In this document: positions 26,972-35,038 of the stretch, piece after piece | Layout of the letters: every line of letters begins with the position of its first letter | How positions within the stretch are numbered: the stretch's first letter is position 1 | NCBI RefSeq assembly: GCF_024171865.1 | Contig: NZ_JAMTCN010000026.1 | Coordinates: 1 to 64,000 of the forward strand | DNA length: 64,000 nucleotides | Direction: 5' to 3' | Source of the DNA: Prauserella aidingensis | Lineage (GTDB): Bacteria; Actinomycetota; Actinomycetes; Mycobacteriales; Pseudonocardiaceae | Made by a program: the position numbers and the translations under genes | The notes under the pieces: generated by a model | What the model was told of the DNA's origin: nothing | Databases searched by the model: none | What the model saw: only the letters and a program-made list of their open reading frames with translations

Positions 26972-26991
26972 CGGCTAACATCCATTAGCCG
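26972..26991. promoter_or_regulatory. TetR operator candidate, operon-proximal
   Basis: Inverted repeat CGGCTAA-N6-TTAGCCG ending 15 bp before the acyl-CoA dehydrogenase start, where a bound repressor would block initiation. Confidence 0.7.
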
Positions 26992-27006
26992 AGCCGGGAG
27001 TCGCCG

Positions 27007-28197
27007 ATGGCCGTCGACCTCAGTCCCACTCCCGACGTCGCCGACCTGGTCGAACGCACGACGAGGTTCGTACGCGACGTCGTGATCCCGCTGGAGGAGC
27101 AGCACGACGGCGTCGCCCGCAGCGAGGACCTGCGCACCGAACTGCAACGGGCCGCCAAGGACGCCGGGGTGTTCGCCCCGCACGTGTCGCCCGAGTACGG
27201 CGGTCACGGCCTGGACATGCGCGGACGCGCCGCCGTGTTCGAGGCGGCCGGGTACTCGCTGTTCGGCCCGCTCGCGCTCAACATCGCGGCGCCCGACGAG
27301 GGCAACATGCACATGCTCGAGGCGATCGCCACCGACGAGCAGAAGGAGCGCTACCTGCGCCCGCTGGCCACCGGCGAGGTGCGGTCGTGCTTCGCGATGA
27401 CCGAGCCCGCTCCGGGCGCAGGGTCCGACCCGAACGCGCTCGCCACGGTCGCCGAACGCGAGGAGGGCGGCTGGCGCATCAACGGCCGCAAGTGGTTCAT
27501 CACCGGCGCCGACGGCGCGGCCTACGCGATCTGCATGGCGCGGACGTCCGGTACCGACAGCGGGGCGGGCGCCACCATGTTCCTCGTGGACGCCGACAAC
27601 CCCGGCATGCGGCTCGTGCGCCACATCGACACGCTCGACGAAAGCCTCTACGGCGGGCACCTGGAGGTGCTGTTCGAGGACTGCCGAGTGCCCGACGACG
27701 CGGTGCTCGGCGAGGTCGACGAAGGATTCCGGTACGCCCAGGTGCGCCTCGGTCCCGCCCGCATGACGCACTGCATGCGCTGGCTCGGCATCGCACGGCG
27801 GTCGCAGGACATCGCGGTGGCACGGGCGGCCGAGCGCGAGGCGTTCGGTTCCCGGCTCGGCGAACTCGGCATGGTGCAGCAGATGATCGCCGACAACGAG
27901 ATCGACATCGCCGCCTCGCGCGGGCTCATCACACAGGCGTGCTGGGAGCTCGACCAGCGGCGGTCGGCGGCACAGTCGACCTCGATGGCGAAGACGTTCT
28001 GCGCCGAGGCGATCTGGCGGGTCGTGGACCGGTCGCTGCAGATCTGCGGCTCGCTCGGCGTGTCCGGCGACGTGCTGTTGAGCCGGTTCCTGCGTGAGGT
28101 CCGGCCGTTCCGGATCTACGACGGTCCCTCGGAGACGCACCGATGGTCCATCGCGCGGCGGGTGCTGCGCCGCCATGACAAGGAGGCGCGCCGATGA
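27007..28197 (+). CDS. Acyl-CoA dehydrogenase-family flavoprotein
   Basis: 396 aa with the usual three parts: helical N-terminal domain, beta domain (FAMTEPAPGAGSDPNAL at about residue 131, FAD-binding) and C-terminal helical domain ending with RIYDGPSETHRWSIARRV. The C-terminal GPSETHR is typical of ACAD10/11-like enzymes rather than classic medium-chain enzymes. Together with the following kinase-like gene it may act on phosphorylated 4-hydroxyacyl-CoA, eliminating phosphate. ATG 27007 follows GGGAG. It overlaps the next gene by 4 nt. Confidence 0.88.
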   Translation: MAVDLSPTPDVADLVERTTRFVRDVVIPLEEQHDGVARSEDLRTELQRAAKDAGVFAPHVSPEYGGHGLDMRGRAAVFEAAGYSLFGPLALNIAAPDEGNMHMLEAIATDEQKERYLRPLATGEVRSCFAMTEPAPGAGSDPNALATVAEREEGGWRINGRKWFITGADGAAYAICMARTSGTDSGAGATMFLVDADNPGMRLVRHIDTLDESLYGGHLEVLFEDCRVPDDAVLGEVDEGFRYAQVRLGPARMTHCMRWLGIARRSQDIAVARAAEREAFGSRLGELGMVQQMIADNEIDIAASRGLITQACWELDQRRSAAQSTSMAKTFCAEAIWRVVDRSLQICGSLGVSGDVLLSRFLREVRPFRIYDGPSETHRWSIARRVLRRHDKEARR

Positions 28198-29240
28198 CCA
28201 CGACGCAGAACGCCGGGCCGGGATCGTCGCCCGACGGTCTCGACCTGCCCGCACTCACCGACTTCTTCTCCGCACACGTCCCCGGCTTCGGCGGCGCGCT
28301 GGAGGCCGAGTTGATCGCGGGCGGCAAGTCGAACCTCACGTTCCTGCTGACCGACGGCACGCACCGCTGGGTGCTGCGCAGGCCTCCGCTCGGCAACCTC
28401 ACCCCGTCGGCGCACGACATGCTGCGCGAATACCGCGTCGTCGCCGCCCTGTCCGGGACCGACGTGCCCGTCGCACCGGCGGTGGCCTACGACGACACGG
28501 TGCTGGACGTGCCGTTCGCGCTCGTCGAGTACGTCGACGGGCCCGTGCTGCGCACCGAACGGCAGCTGCACGAACTGCCGGACGCCGACATCGAACGCTG
28601 CGGCTACGCACTCGTCGACGTGCTGGCCTCACTGCACTCCGTCGACCCGGAGGCGGTGGGGCTGGGCGACTTCGGCAAGCCGGCCGGTTACCTCCAGCGG
28701 CAGGTGCGCCGGTGGTACGACCAGTGGCAGCGCGTGCGGACCCGGGACCTGCCCGACATCGACGCGCTGCGCACCCGGCTGGCGGAGCTGTGCCCGCCCG
28801 AGAGCGGGGCGTCGATCGTGCACGGCGACTACCGCATCGACAACACGATCCTCGACCCCGACGACCCCGGGCGGGTACGCGCGGTCGTGGACTGGGAGAT
28901 GGCGACCCTGGGCGATCCCCTGGCCGACCTCGGCCTCCACCTCGTCTACGCCGACCCGTCGTTCGCCCCGGTGCTGTCCGGGTCGGCGGCCTCGACCAGC
29001 GAGAAACTGCCGTCGGCCGACACCGTGGCGCAACGCTACGCCGACGCGAGCGGACGCGACCTGAGCCGGTTCGAGTTCTACCTCGGGCTCGGGTATTTCA
29101 AGATCGCCGTGGTGGCCGAGGGCATCCACGCGCGGTATCGGCAGGGCATGACACGTGGTGAGGGATTCGACCACGTCGGAGAGGCCGTTGCGCCGCTCGC
29201 GGCGGGCGGACTGCGCGCATTGAAGGGAGACATCGCATGA
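28194..29240 (+). CDS. APH-type phosphotransferase, 4-hydroxyacyl-CoA kinase candidate
   Basis: 348 aa, aminoglycoside phosphotransferase/choline kinase fold. The nucleotide Lys region is AGGKSNLTFLL, the catalytic loop is VHGDYRIDN (Asp as base) and the metal motif is VVDWEMATLGDPLADLG. Such kinases, fused to or next to an ACAD10/11-like dehydrogenase, are known to phosphorylate 4-hydroxyacyl-CoAs so that the hydroxyl can leave. The operon with an acyl-CoA dehydrogenase and an SDR fits that role better than drug resistance. Overlaps of 4 nt on both sides show tight coupling. Confidence 0.85.
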   Translation: MTTTQNAGPGSSPDGLDLPALTDFFSAHVPGFGGALEAELIAGGKSNLTFLLTDGTHRWVLRRPPLGNLTPSAHDMLREYRVVAALSGTDVPVAPAVAYDDTVLDVPFALVEYVDGPVLRTERQLHELPDADIERCGYALVDVLASLHSVDPEAVGLGDFGKPAGYLQRQVRRWYDQWQRVRTRDLPDIDALRTRLAELCPPESGASIVHGDYRIDNTILDPDDPGRVRAVVDWEMATLGDPLADLGLHLVYADPSFAPVLSGSAASTSEKLPSADTVAQRYADASGRDLSRFEFYLGLGYFKIAVVAEGIHARYRQGMTRGEGFDHVGEAVAPLAAGGLRALKGDIA

Positions 29241-30004
29241 GCGGCGTACTGGACCTGTTCCGGCTGGACGACAGGGTCGCCGTGGTGACGGGCGCGAGTT
29301 CCGGTCTCGGCGCGGGATTCGCCGTCGCCCTCGCGGAGGCGGGCGCCGACGTCGTCCTCGCCGCCCGGCGCGCCGACCGCCTCGCGGAGACCGCCGAGCG
29401 GGTACGCGCGACCGGAAGGCGCGCGCTCACCGTGGCCACCGACGTCGCCGACGCCACGAGTGTCGACGCGATGGCGGCCGCGGCGGTCGACGAGTTCGGC
29501 CGGATCGACGTGCTCATCAACAACGCGGGCGTCGGCACCGCCGTCCCGGCGCTCAAGGAGGACCCCGACGAGTTCCGCAGGGTCGTCGACATCAACCTCA
29601 ACGGCGCCTACCTGGCCGCGCAGGCATGCGCGAAGCGCATGGAGTCCGGTTCGAGCATCGTCAACATCGCCAGCGTGCTCGGCCTGATCAAGTCGTTCGC
29701 CCCGCAGGCGTCCTACGCCGCCAGCAAGGCGGGCGTCATCGGGCTGACCCGTGACCTGTCCCAGCAGTGGTCCGGCCGCAAGGGCATCCGTGTCAACGCC
29801 ATCGCCCCCGGCTACTTCGCCAGCGAGATGACGGCCGAGATCCCCGAGGACAAGCTGCTGCCGTTCGTGCAGCAGACCGCCACGCTCGGCAGGCTCGGCG
29901 TGCAGCGCGAGCTCGACACAGCCGTCGTCTTCCTCGCGGGCCCGGCCTCGTCGTACATCACGGGCTCCACCCTCGCCGTCGACGGCGGCATGTCGGGTCA
30001 CTGA
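29237..30004 (+). CDS. Short-chain dehydrogenase/reductase
   Basis: 255 aa classical SDR. NAD(P)-binding TGASSGLGAG (about residues 19-28), NNAGVG (about 95), catalytic Ser in NIASVLG and Tyr/Lys in SYAASKAGV. The C-terminal end VDGGMSGH is typical of the FabG-like group. As the last gene of the TetR-controlled operon it likely oxidises a hydroxyacyl intermediate or reduces a ketoacyl one. It is convergent with the ArsR-family gene 24 bp away. Confidence 0.9.
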   Translation: MSGVLDLFRLDDRVAVVTGASSGLGAGFAVALAEAGADVVLAARRADRLAETAERVRATGRRALTVATDVADATSVDAMAAAAVDEFGRIDVLINNAGVGTAVPALKEDPDEFRRVVDINLNGAYLAAQACAKRMESGSSIVNIASVLGLIKSFAPQASYAASKAGVIGLTRDLSQQWSGRKGIRVNAIAPGYFASEMTAEIPEDKLLPFVQQTATLGRLGVQRELDTAVVFLAGPASSYITGSTLAVDGGMSGH

Positions 30005-30028
30005 CGACCCTGCACGAGAACGACCCGG

Positions 30029-30403
30029 TCAGGACACCGCGTGGTGCGCGTTGTCCGCGGCCGGGTCGGCCGCGGGTGGCAGGTCGCGGTCGATGTGGTC
30101 CGCGTGGAACAGCGCCTGCGCGAGCAGTCCGCGCACGTGGTTGTTGGCGGCGGAGTAGTAGACGAACGTGCCTTCGCGCCGCCCCGTGACCAGCCCGGCG
30201 AGCCGCAACTTCGCGAGGTGCTGACTCACCGCCGTCGGCGCGGCACCGGCGAGTTCGGCCAGGCACGCGACCGACGACTCGCCCTGCAGCAAGGCCCACA
30301 GCACCTTGATCCGCGTCGGGTCGGCGAGCAGCCGGAACGTCTCCGCGGCCAGGTCGACCTGCTCGTCGTTCGGCATGTCGAAGTCGGGCACGGAACTGTG
30401 CAT
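30029..30403 (-). CDS. ArsR/SmtB-family metal sensor, KmtR-like
   Basis: 124 aa. Winged HTH with ETFRLLADPTRIKVLWAL and TAVSQHLAKLRLAGLV, closely resembling mycobacterial KmtR along its length, including the N-terminal PNDEQVDLA. Candidate metal ligands are the His residues in FHADHID and near the C terminus (NAHHA), as in Ni/Co sensors of this group. ATG 30403 is chosen from that similarity; no ribosome-binding site is seen. It is divergent from a CDF exporter with an ArsR-type dyad between them, so it should repress the exporter until metal binds. Confidence 0.87.
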   Translation of the reverse strand: MHSSVPDFDMPNDEQVDLAAETFRLLADPTRIKVLWALLQGESSVACLAELAGAAPTAVSQHLAKLRLAGLVTGRREGTFVYYSAANNHVRGLLAQALFHADHIDRDLPPAADPAADNAHHAVS

Positions 30404-30444
30404 GCCGCACACGCTACTGCATGTCGACTGCCTGCGCACTTGCT

Positions 30445-30466
30445 TATCTGCGTGAGTACGCAGATA
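30445..30466. promoter_or_regulatory. ArsR-family operator
   Basis: Perfect inverted repeat TATCTGCGT-N4-ACGCAGATA in the 71-bp gap between the metal sensor and exporter genes. It ends 8 bp before the exporter start, as expected for direct promoter occlusion. Confidence 0.85.
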
Positions 30467-30474
30467 GTGATGTC

Positions 30475-31533
30475 GTGACACCTCAGGACACACACGGCGA
30501 TCACGGCGCCGACGATCACGAACGGCCGACCGGGCACGGGCACGGGCACGGGCACGGGCACGGGCACGGGCACGGGACAAGCGTCGCCGCCCGACTCCGT
30601 CACCTCGTGACCCCGCACAGCCACGACTCCGCCGACCGGGTCGACACCGCTCTCGAGACAAGCGCGAAAGGGCTGCGCGCACTCGCGTGGTCGTTCGCGG
30701 GGTTGCTGCTGACCGCCGTGGTGCAGCTCGGTCTCGTGCTGATCACCGGGTCGGTGGCACTGCTGAGCGACACCATTCACAACTTCGCCGACGCCCTCAC
30801 CTCGATCCCCCTCGCGATCGCGTTCGTCCTGGGCAGGCGCGCGGCCTCACGCAGGTACACCTACGGCTTCGGCCGGGCCGAGGATCTCGCGGGCGTCGTC
30901 GTGGTCGTCCTCATCGCCGCGTCGGCGGCGCTCGCCGGATACGAGTCCGTGAGCAGGTTGTTCGACCCGCAGCCCATGTCCCACGCGTGGGTCGCGATGC
31001 TCGCGGGCGTCGCGGGGTTCACGGGCAACGAGCTGGTCGCGCGCTACCGGATCCGCGTCGGCCGGGAGATCGGTTCCGCCGCCCTCGTGGCCGACGGACT
31101 GCACGCCAGGACGGACGGGTTCACCTCGCTGGCCGTCGTCGCGGGTGCGCTCGGCAGCATGGTCGGGTTTCCGATCGCCGATCCGATCATCGGCCTGCTC
31201 ATCACGGTCGCGATCCTCGCCGTGCTGCGCGGCGCCGCGCGCGAAGTGCTGGGCAGGCTCATGGACGCCGTCGAACCCGACGTCACCGAACGTGTGGAAC
31301 AGGCCGCGGCCGCGGTCCCGGGTGTCGAGGCGGTCCGGCAGGTGCGGGTGCGCTGGCTGGGCCACAGTCTCCGCGCGGAACTCGACGTGGCCGTGGACGG
31401 CACACTCGACGTCACCTCGGCGCACGCGATATCCCACGAGGTCGAACGTGCGCTCACCGGCGCCGTGCCCCGGCTGACGGCGGCGACGGTGCACACCGAA
31501 CCCGCGGCCGGTGCGGCCGAGGCGCACCGCTGA
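30475..31533 (+). CDS. Cation diffusion facilitator family metal exporter with His-Gly repeat
   Basis: 352 aa. Six membrane helices with the CDF metal sites HxxxD in TM2 (His102/Asp106, TIHNFADALTS) and TM5 (His210/Asp214, GLHARTDGFTS), followed by the cytoplasmic C-terminal domain. The cytoplasmic N terminus has seven His-Gly pairs (21-34) plus further His and Asp residues, a metal-binding or buffering tail. GTG 30475 is the first in-frame start after the operator, implying a leaderless or very short leader; the frame runs upstream to 30421 across the operator. Zn, Co or Ni export is expected. Confidence 0.88.
   Translation: MTPQDTHGDHGADDHERPTGHGHGHGHGHGHGHGTSVAARLRHLVTPHSHDSADRVDTALETSAKGLRALAWSFAGLLLTAVVQLGLVLITGSVALLSDTIHNFADALTSIPLAIAFVLGRRAASRRYTYGFGRAEDLAGVVVVVLIAASAALAGYESVSRLFDPQPMSHAWVAMLAGVAGFTGNELVARYRIRVGREIGSAALVADGLHARTDGFTSLAVVAGALGSMVGFPIADPIIGLLITVAILAVLRGAAREVLGRLMDAVEPDVTERVEQAAAAVPGVEAVRQVRVRWLGHSLRAELDVAVDGTLDVTSAHAISHEVERALTGAVPRLTAATVHTEPAAGAAEAHR
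30532..30576. repeat. Hexanucleotide tandem repeat coding His-Gly
   Basis: GGGCAC repeated about 7.5 times without a mismatch inside the exporter gene. The lack of synonymous change suggests recent slippage, and each unit adds or removes one His-Gly pair without shifting the frame. Confidence 0.9.
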
Positions 31534-31731
31534 ACCGGCACCCCGGCCACCCGTCTCCCCCTTCCGGGTGATACCACTGTGTCCGATCGAGGCCGTCCCG
31601 TGATCGAACCGTTGTGGCGTTTCTCAAAGCCGCTGGACCGCGTGCCGACGGGTACGCATCCTCGGTCCTCTCCCCGACCCGAGTGACGTGTTTCCCCCGA
31701 CGCGTCCGACCGACACAATTGGAGACCCCGC

Positions 31732-32763
31732 ATGAGTGCGCCCCACGCGCTCAGCCGGGCGGCGGCCGTGGCGCTGGCAACACTGGCGCTCGTCGTCGCC
31801 CCGACCAGCCCGGTCCACGGCCAGGAGTCCCCCGGCGACCTGGAGTCCGCGCGCAGCCAGCTGAGCGAGGCCCAGGCCGCACTGGCACAGACCTACCAGC
31901 GCTACACCGAGGCGAATCGCAAGCTCGAGCGTGCGCAGCAGGCCGCGAACCGGGCCCGCACGCGCGTCGAGGAAAGCCGCGGCGCGGCCGAGGACGCTGC
32001 CGCCCGCATCCACGGCCTGCGTGACGACGTCGACCGCTTCGCCTCCGCGAGTTTCCGGCAGGGCAGCGCGATCGGCTCGATCTCGGCCTACCTCGGCGCC
32101 GAGAGCACGACCGAGATGCTCGAACGCTCGTCGTTGCTGAACGCGATCAGTGACGACCAGCTCAGCGTCCTCGACCGGATGCGCGCCGCGCTCGAGAAGC
32201 GGCGCACCTCCCAGCGGCAGGCCACCGCCGCCCTGCGGGAGGCGTCACAGAACGAGCAGGCCGCGGAGACCGCGAAGACCGAGGCCCAGCGCGCGTTCAG
32301 CGCCGCGAAGGCCAAGAAGCAGGAGGCGCAGTCCGAGATCGACCGGCTGTCGGCCGCCACCGCACAGGTGGCCGCACCGGGAGGCGCGGCCAAGCCTGCC
32401 GAGGGCCAACTGACGTCGACCTACGGCGCCCGATGGGGCACCGTCCACTACGGGATCGACATCGCCAACAGCATCGGCACGCCGATCCACTCCACGCTGC
32501 CGGGCGAGGTGATCGACGCAGGACCGGCGAGCGGCTTCGGCATGTGGGTGCGTGTGCAGCACTCCGGCGGCCTGATCTCGGTGTACGGCCACATCAACGA
32601 GGCGACCGTGTCGGTGGGCCAGCAGGTCTCCGCGGGCGAGCAGATCGCCACGATGGGCAACGAGGGTCAGTCGACCGGCCCGCACCTGCACTTCGAGATC
32701 CACGAGAACGGCAACAAGATCGACCCGCTGCCGTGGTTGCGGAGCCGGGGCGTCGACATCTGA
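31732..32763 (+). CDS. Secreted M23-family (LytM-type) peptidoglycan endopeptidase with coiled coil
   Basis: 343 aa. Signal peptide about 1-30. A long coiled coil (35-215, EARSQL-like heptads rich in Ala, Glu, Gln, Arg) precedes a C-terminal M23 domain. The zinc site is complete: HYGIDIA (HxxxD) and GPHLHFEIH (HxH). It would cut peptide crosslinks in the wall, with the coiled coil as regulator, as in EnvC or RipA-type proteins. ATG 31732 has GGAGA upstream. The 198-bp leader (31534-31731) holds no riboswitch motif that I recognise. Confidence 0.9.
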   Translation: MSAPHALSRAAAVALATLALVVAPTSPVHGQESPGDLESARSQLSEAQAALAQTYQRYTEANRKLERAQQAANRARTRVEESRGAAEDAAARIHGLRDDVDRFASASFRQGSAIGSISAYLGAESTTEMLERSSLLNAISDDQLSVLDRMRAALEKRRTSQRQATAALREASQNEQAAETAKTEAQRAFSAAKAKKQEAQSEIDRLSAATAQVAAPGGAAKPAEGQLTSTYGARWGTVHYGIDIANSIGTPIHSTLPGEVIDAGPASGFGMWVRVQHSGGLISVYGHINEATVSVGQQVSAGEQIATMGNEGQSTGPHLHFEIHENGNKIDPLPWLRSRGVDI

Positions 32764-32787
32764 CGCCGTCGGAACCCCACGGGACGC

Positions 32788-32827
32788 AGGCGAGGCCGCT
32801 CACCGGCGCCGGTGAGCGGCCTCGCCT
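32788..32827. terminator. 40-bp perfect palindrome between convergent genes
   Basis: Two 20-bp arms (32788-32807 and 32808-32827) without a mismatch, between the M23 peptidase stop and the glutathione peroxidase stop. It is a strong bidirectional terminator. Confidence 0.88.
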
Positions 32828-32839
32828 GGCTCGCCTCGC

Positions 32840-33328
32840 TCAGCCTGCGAGTTCGCGCTCGATCGCGGCGACGATCTCGGGCGCCTCGGGGTCGGTGCGC
32901 GGGCGGAACCGCGCGAGCGGCGTCCCGTCCCCGCGGACGAGGAACTTCTCGAAGTTCCACTGGACGTCCCCGGCCTCGCCGTCGGCGTCGGCGAATGTGA
33001 CCAGCTCGCGGTACAGCGGGTGGCGCTCCTCGCCGTTGACGTCGATCTTGGCGAACATCGGGAACGTGACGCCGTAGGTGGCCGAGCAGAACTCGGCGAT
33101 CTCCTCCGGGGAACCGGGCTCCTGGCCCATGAACTGGTTGCACGGGAAGCCCGCCACAGAGAATCCCTGGTCGGCGTACTGTTCGTGCAATCGCTCGAGG
33201 CCCTTGTACTGCGGGGTCAGCCCGCACTTCGAGGCCACGTTGACGACGAGCAGCAGGCGCGCGTCGAGGCCGCCGAGAGTGGCCGGCTCACCGGCGAGGG
33301 TTCGGAGTTCGAGGTCTGTGAGGGTCAT
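32840..33328 (-). CDS. Glutathione peroxidase-family thiol peroxidase
   Basis: 162 aa. The catalytic tetrad is visible: Cys in NVASKCGLTPQY, Gln in FPCNQFMGQEPG, Trp and Asn in VQWNFEKF. The active residue is Cys and the organism is probably glutathione-free, so thioredoxin or mycothiol-linked reduction is more likely than glutathione. ATG 33328 is better spaced from GGAG than the GTG at 33334. A single gene, cytoplasmic. Confidence 0.93.
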   Translation of the reverse strand: MTLTDLELRTLAGEPATLGGLDARLLLVVNVASKCGLTPQYKGLERLHEQYADQGFSVAGFPCNQFMGQEPGSPEEIAEFCSATYGVTFPMFAKIDVNGEERHPLYRELVTFADADGEAGDVQWNFEKFLVRGDGTPLARFRPRTDPEAPEIVAAIERELAG

Positions 33329-33422
33329 CGGCACGGCTCCAGCAGACTAGACGCAGGGGGACACGAACCGCCCGCGGCAGAGCACGCACCGGCGGGCGGC
33401 GCGGGCACTCTACCCGGCGTTG

Positions 33423-33908
33423 TCACCAGGTGAGCAGTTCGCGCGGAATGCCGTGCTCGGCCGCACCGCGGCCACCGACGACGGGCACCGAGGAGACGGC
33501 CGCGAGGACCGCACCGAGGCTGGGCAGCCAACGCCGACTCGCATCCGGGGCGACGAGCCACCGGGCGGCGCAGGCCTCCCTGCCGTCCGGGAGCGGGACG
33601 ACGGATCCGGCGGGCAGCACGCGGACCCCGGCAGGCAGCGGCCGATGCGCCGTGCCGAAGTCGTCGGCCTCGGCGAGCAGGACGGTGACGCGTTCCCTCC
33701 GGGTCGGCAAGGCGAGGGCGGGACCGGCACAGTCGAGTTTCCGCAGGTCCGCGAGGACGGTGTCGGACAGCGCGCGCGGGACGACGACGGCCGCGACCCC
33801 GGACCCGGTGATCAGGCGCTGGCCACCGGCGTGCTGTTCGACGGGCCAGCCGTACGTGCCGCGGTAGTCGGGACGGGCGCCCTGGGACTCGTCCAGCTCG
33901 AGGGTCAT
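33423..33908 (-). CDS. Conserved hypothetical protein
   Basis: 161 aa, start at ATG 33908 behind AGGAGGA. No signal peptide or membrane segment. The part YGWPVEQHAGGQRLITGSGVAAVVVP faintly recalls small actinobacterial proteins that resemble the N-terminal part of bifunctional primase-polymerases, but the catalytic motifs cannot be confirmed. It is divergent from a TetR gene across 96 bp that contain a TetR-type palindrome, so it is probably a target of that regulator. Function unknown. Confidence 0.65.
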   Translation of the reverse strand: MTLELDESQGARPDYRGTYGWPVEQHAGGQRLITGSGVAAVVVPRALSDTVLADLRKLDCAGPALALPTRRERVTVLLAEADDFGTAHRPLPAGVRVLPAGSVVPLPDGREACAARWLVAPDASRRWLPSLGAVLAAVSSVPVVGGRGAAEHGIPRELLTW

Positions 33909-33958
33909 CGCGGTCCTCCTGCGGTGCATCGTCGCTCCACGTGCACACCCACGCTAGT

Positions 33959-33977
33959 GGCACTGAGTGCCGTTAGC
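33959..33977. promoter_or_regulatory. TetR operator candidate in the divergent promoter
   Basis: GGCACTGAGTGCC (33959-33971) is a perfect palindrome, followed by GTTAGC. The sequence GGCAC-N3-GTGCCGTTAGC recurs downstream of the tetR gene (34983-35001). A TACGTT at 33992-33997, 7 bp before the tetR ATG, may be the -10 of a leaderless transcript. Confidence 0.7.
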
Positions 33978-34004
33978 AAGGGGTTTTCTGCTACGTTTCC
34001 CGCC

Positions 34005-34949
34005 ATGTCCGCCACCACGTCCTCGCCGTCGCCCCAGTCCGGGTCGTCCCGGTCCGGGTCGTCACAGTCCGGGACCGCACCGGCCGGACCGTCGGAGTCG
34101 GACTCCCCGCGGCCGCGCGCCGGTCGCACCGCCGCGGGCAGGCGCAAACTCCGGCGGACACTCACCCACGCCGCCATCGACCTGTTCCTGGCCCACGGCT
34201 ACGACACGACGACCGTCGACGACATCGCGGCGGCCGCGGGCGTCGGCAGGCGCACCTTCTTCCGCTACTTCCGGTCGAAGGAAGATTCGATCTTCCCCAA
34301 TCACGACGAGCTGCTGGCCGACATCGAACGCACCCTCGCCGAGTCCGATCCCGCGGCCGAGGCGCCGGTCGACGCGGTGTGCCGGGCCGTCCGGCTCGTG
34401 CTCGACGCCTACCTGGCCGACCCGGACGTCTCGCTCAAGCGCTACCGGCTCACCCGGACCGTGACGTCGTTGCGCGACAAGGAAGTCGCCAGTGTGGACC
34501 GCTATCAGCGCGTGTTCACCCGATTCCTGCGCGAGCGACTGCACGCCGCGGGCGATCCGGCCGCCGACATGCGCGCCCCCATCATCGCCGCAGCGGTGGC
34601 GGCCGCGCACAACCATGTGCTGCGCCAGTGGCTGCACAGCGGAGGGGAGGTCGACGCGCACCGCCTCGCCGACCGGGCGTTCGCGATGGTCCGGCAGGCG
34701 AATCCGCCCTACACGGTCACGACCGACGACGCCTCTGCCCGCAGCACCGCCGACACCGGCGACGCGGCACCGCAGGAGTCGTCCCCCTCGTCGCACACCC
34801 GAGAAGCGGCCACGACCGGCTCCTCGACGCCGGAGCAGTCCGGCACCGCGGAACCCGTGGTGGCCGTGCTCCACACGTCGGTGCCCGCCGACGAACTGGT
34901 CCGGCGGATCAACGCCGCCCTCTCCGACGACACGACGTCGGCACCGTGA
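34005..34949 (+). CDS. TetR-family regulator with repeat-rich N terminus
   Basis: 314 aa, long for the family. Residues 1-40 are a Ser/Gly/Pro-rich tail made by four 15-bp DNA repeats. The HTH follows (THAAIDLFLAHGYDTTTVDD and RRTFFRYFRSKEDSIF, about 53-100), then a ligand domain to about 235 and a disordered Thr/Ser/Glu-rich segment before a short C-terminal helix (VPADELVRRINAAL). ATG 34005 is the first ATG near the promoter; no ribosome-binding site is seen, so the transcript may be leaderless. Ligand unknown. It probably controls itself and the divergent small gene. Confidence 0.82.
   Translation: MSATTSSPSPQSGSSRSGSSQSGTAPAGPSESDSPRPRAGRTAAGRRKLRRTLTHAAIDLFLAHGYDTTTVDDIAAAAGVGRRTFFRYFRSKEDSIFPNHDELLADIERTLAESDPAAEAPVDAVCRAVRLVLDAYLADPDVSLKRYRLTRTVTSLRDKEVASVDRYQRVFTRFLRERLHAAGDPAADMRAPIIAAAVAAAHNHVLRQWLHSGGEVDAHRLADRAFAMVRQANPPYTVTTDDASARSTADTGDAAPQESSPSSHTREAATTGSSTPEQSGTAEPVVAVLHTSVPADELVRRINAALSDDTTSAP
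34035..34094. repeat. Four 15-bp tandem repeats in the tetR N-terminal coding part
   Basis: Units at 34035, 34050, 34065 and 34080, consensus CAGTCCGGGTCGTCA, each adding five residues (QSGSS-like). Non-family sequence, so likely a later expansion. Confidence 0.75.
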
Positions 34950-34970
34950 GCCCACGTGCTGTGAACACGG

Positions 34971-35007
34971 ATCGGGGCTAACGGCACCGCGTGCCGTTAG
35001 CCCCGAT
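34971..35007. terminator. Hairpin that also carries a copy of the TetR operator
   Basis: Perfect 17-bp arms (34971-34987 and 34991-35007) with a 3-nt loop, 22 bp behind the tetR stop. Its centre GCTAACGGCAC-N3-GTGCC repeats the palindrome found upstream of tetR, so it may be terminator, operator or both. Confidence 0.75.
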
Positions 35008-35038
35008 GTCGTCCGCCGGCTCCGACGCCGGCCCGTGT

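Noticed and set aside
28194-29240. Aminoglycoside resistance gene
   Set aside because: Operon context with acyl-CoA dehydrogenase and SDR fits an acyl-CoA kinase role better.
31534-31731. c-di-AMP (ydaO-type) riboswitch before the M23 peptidase
   Set aside because: Such switches often precede wall hydrolases in actinobacteria, but I could not find the conserved core in this leader.
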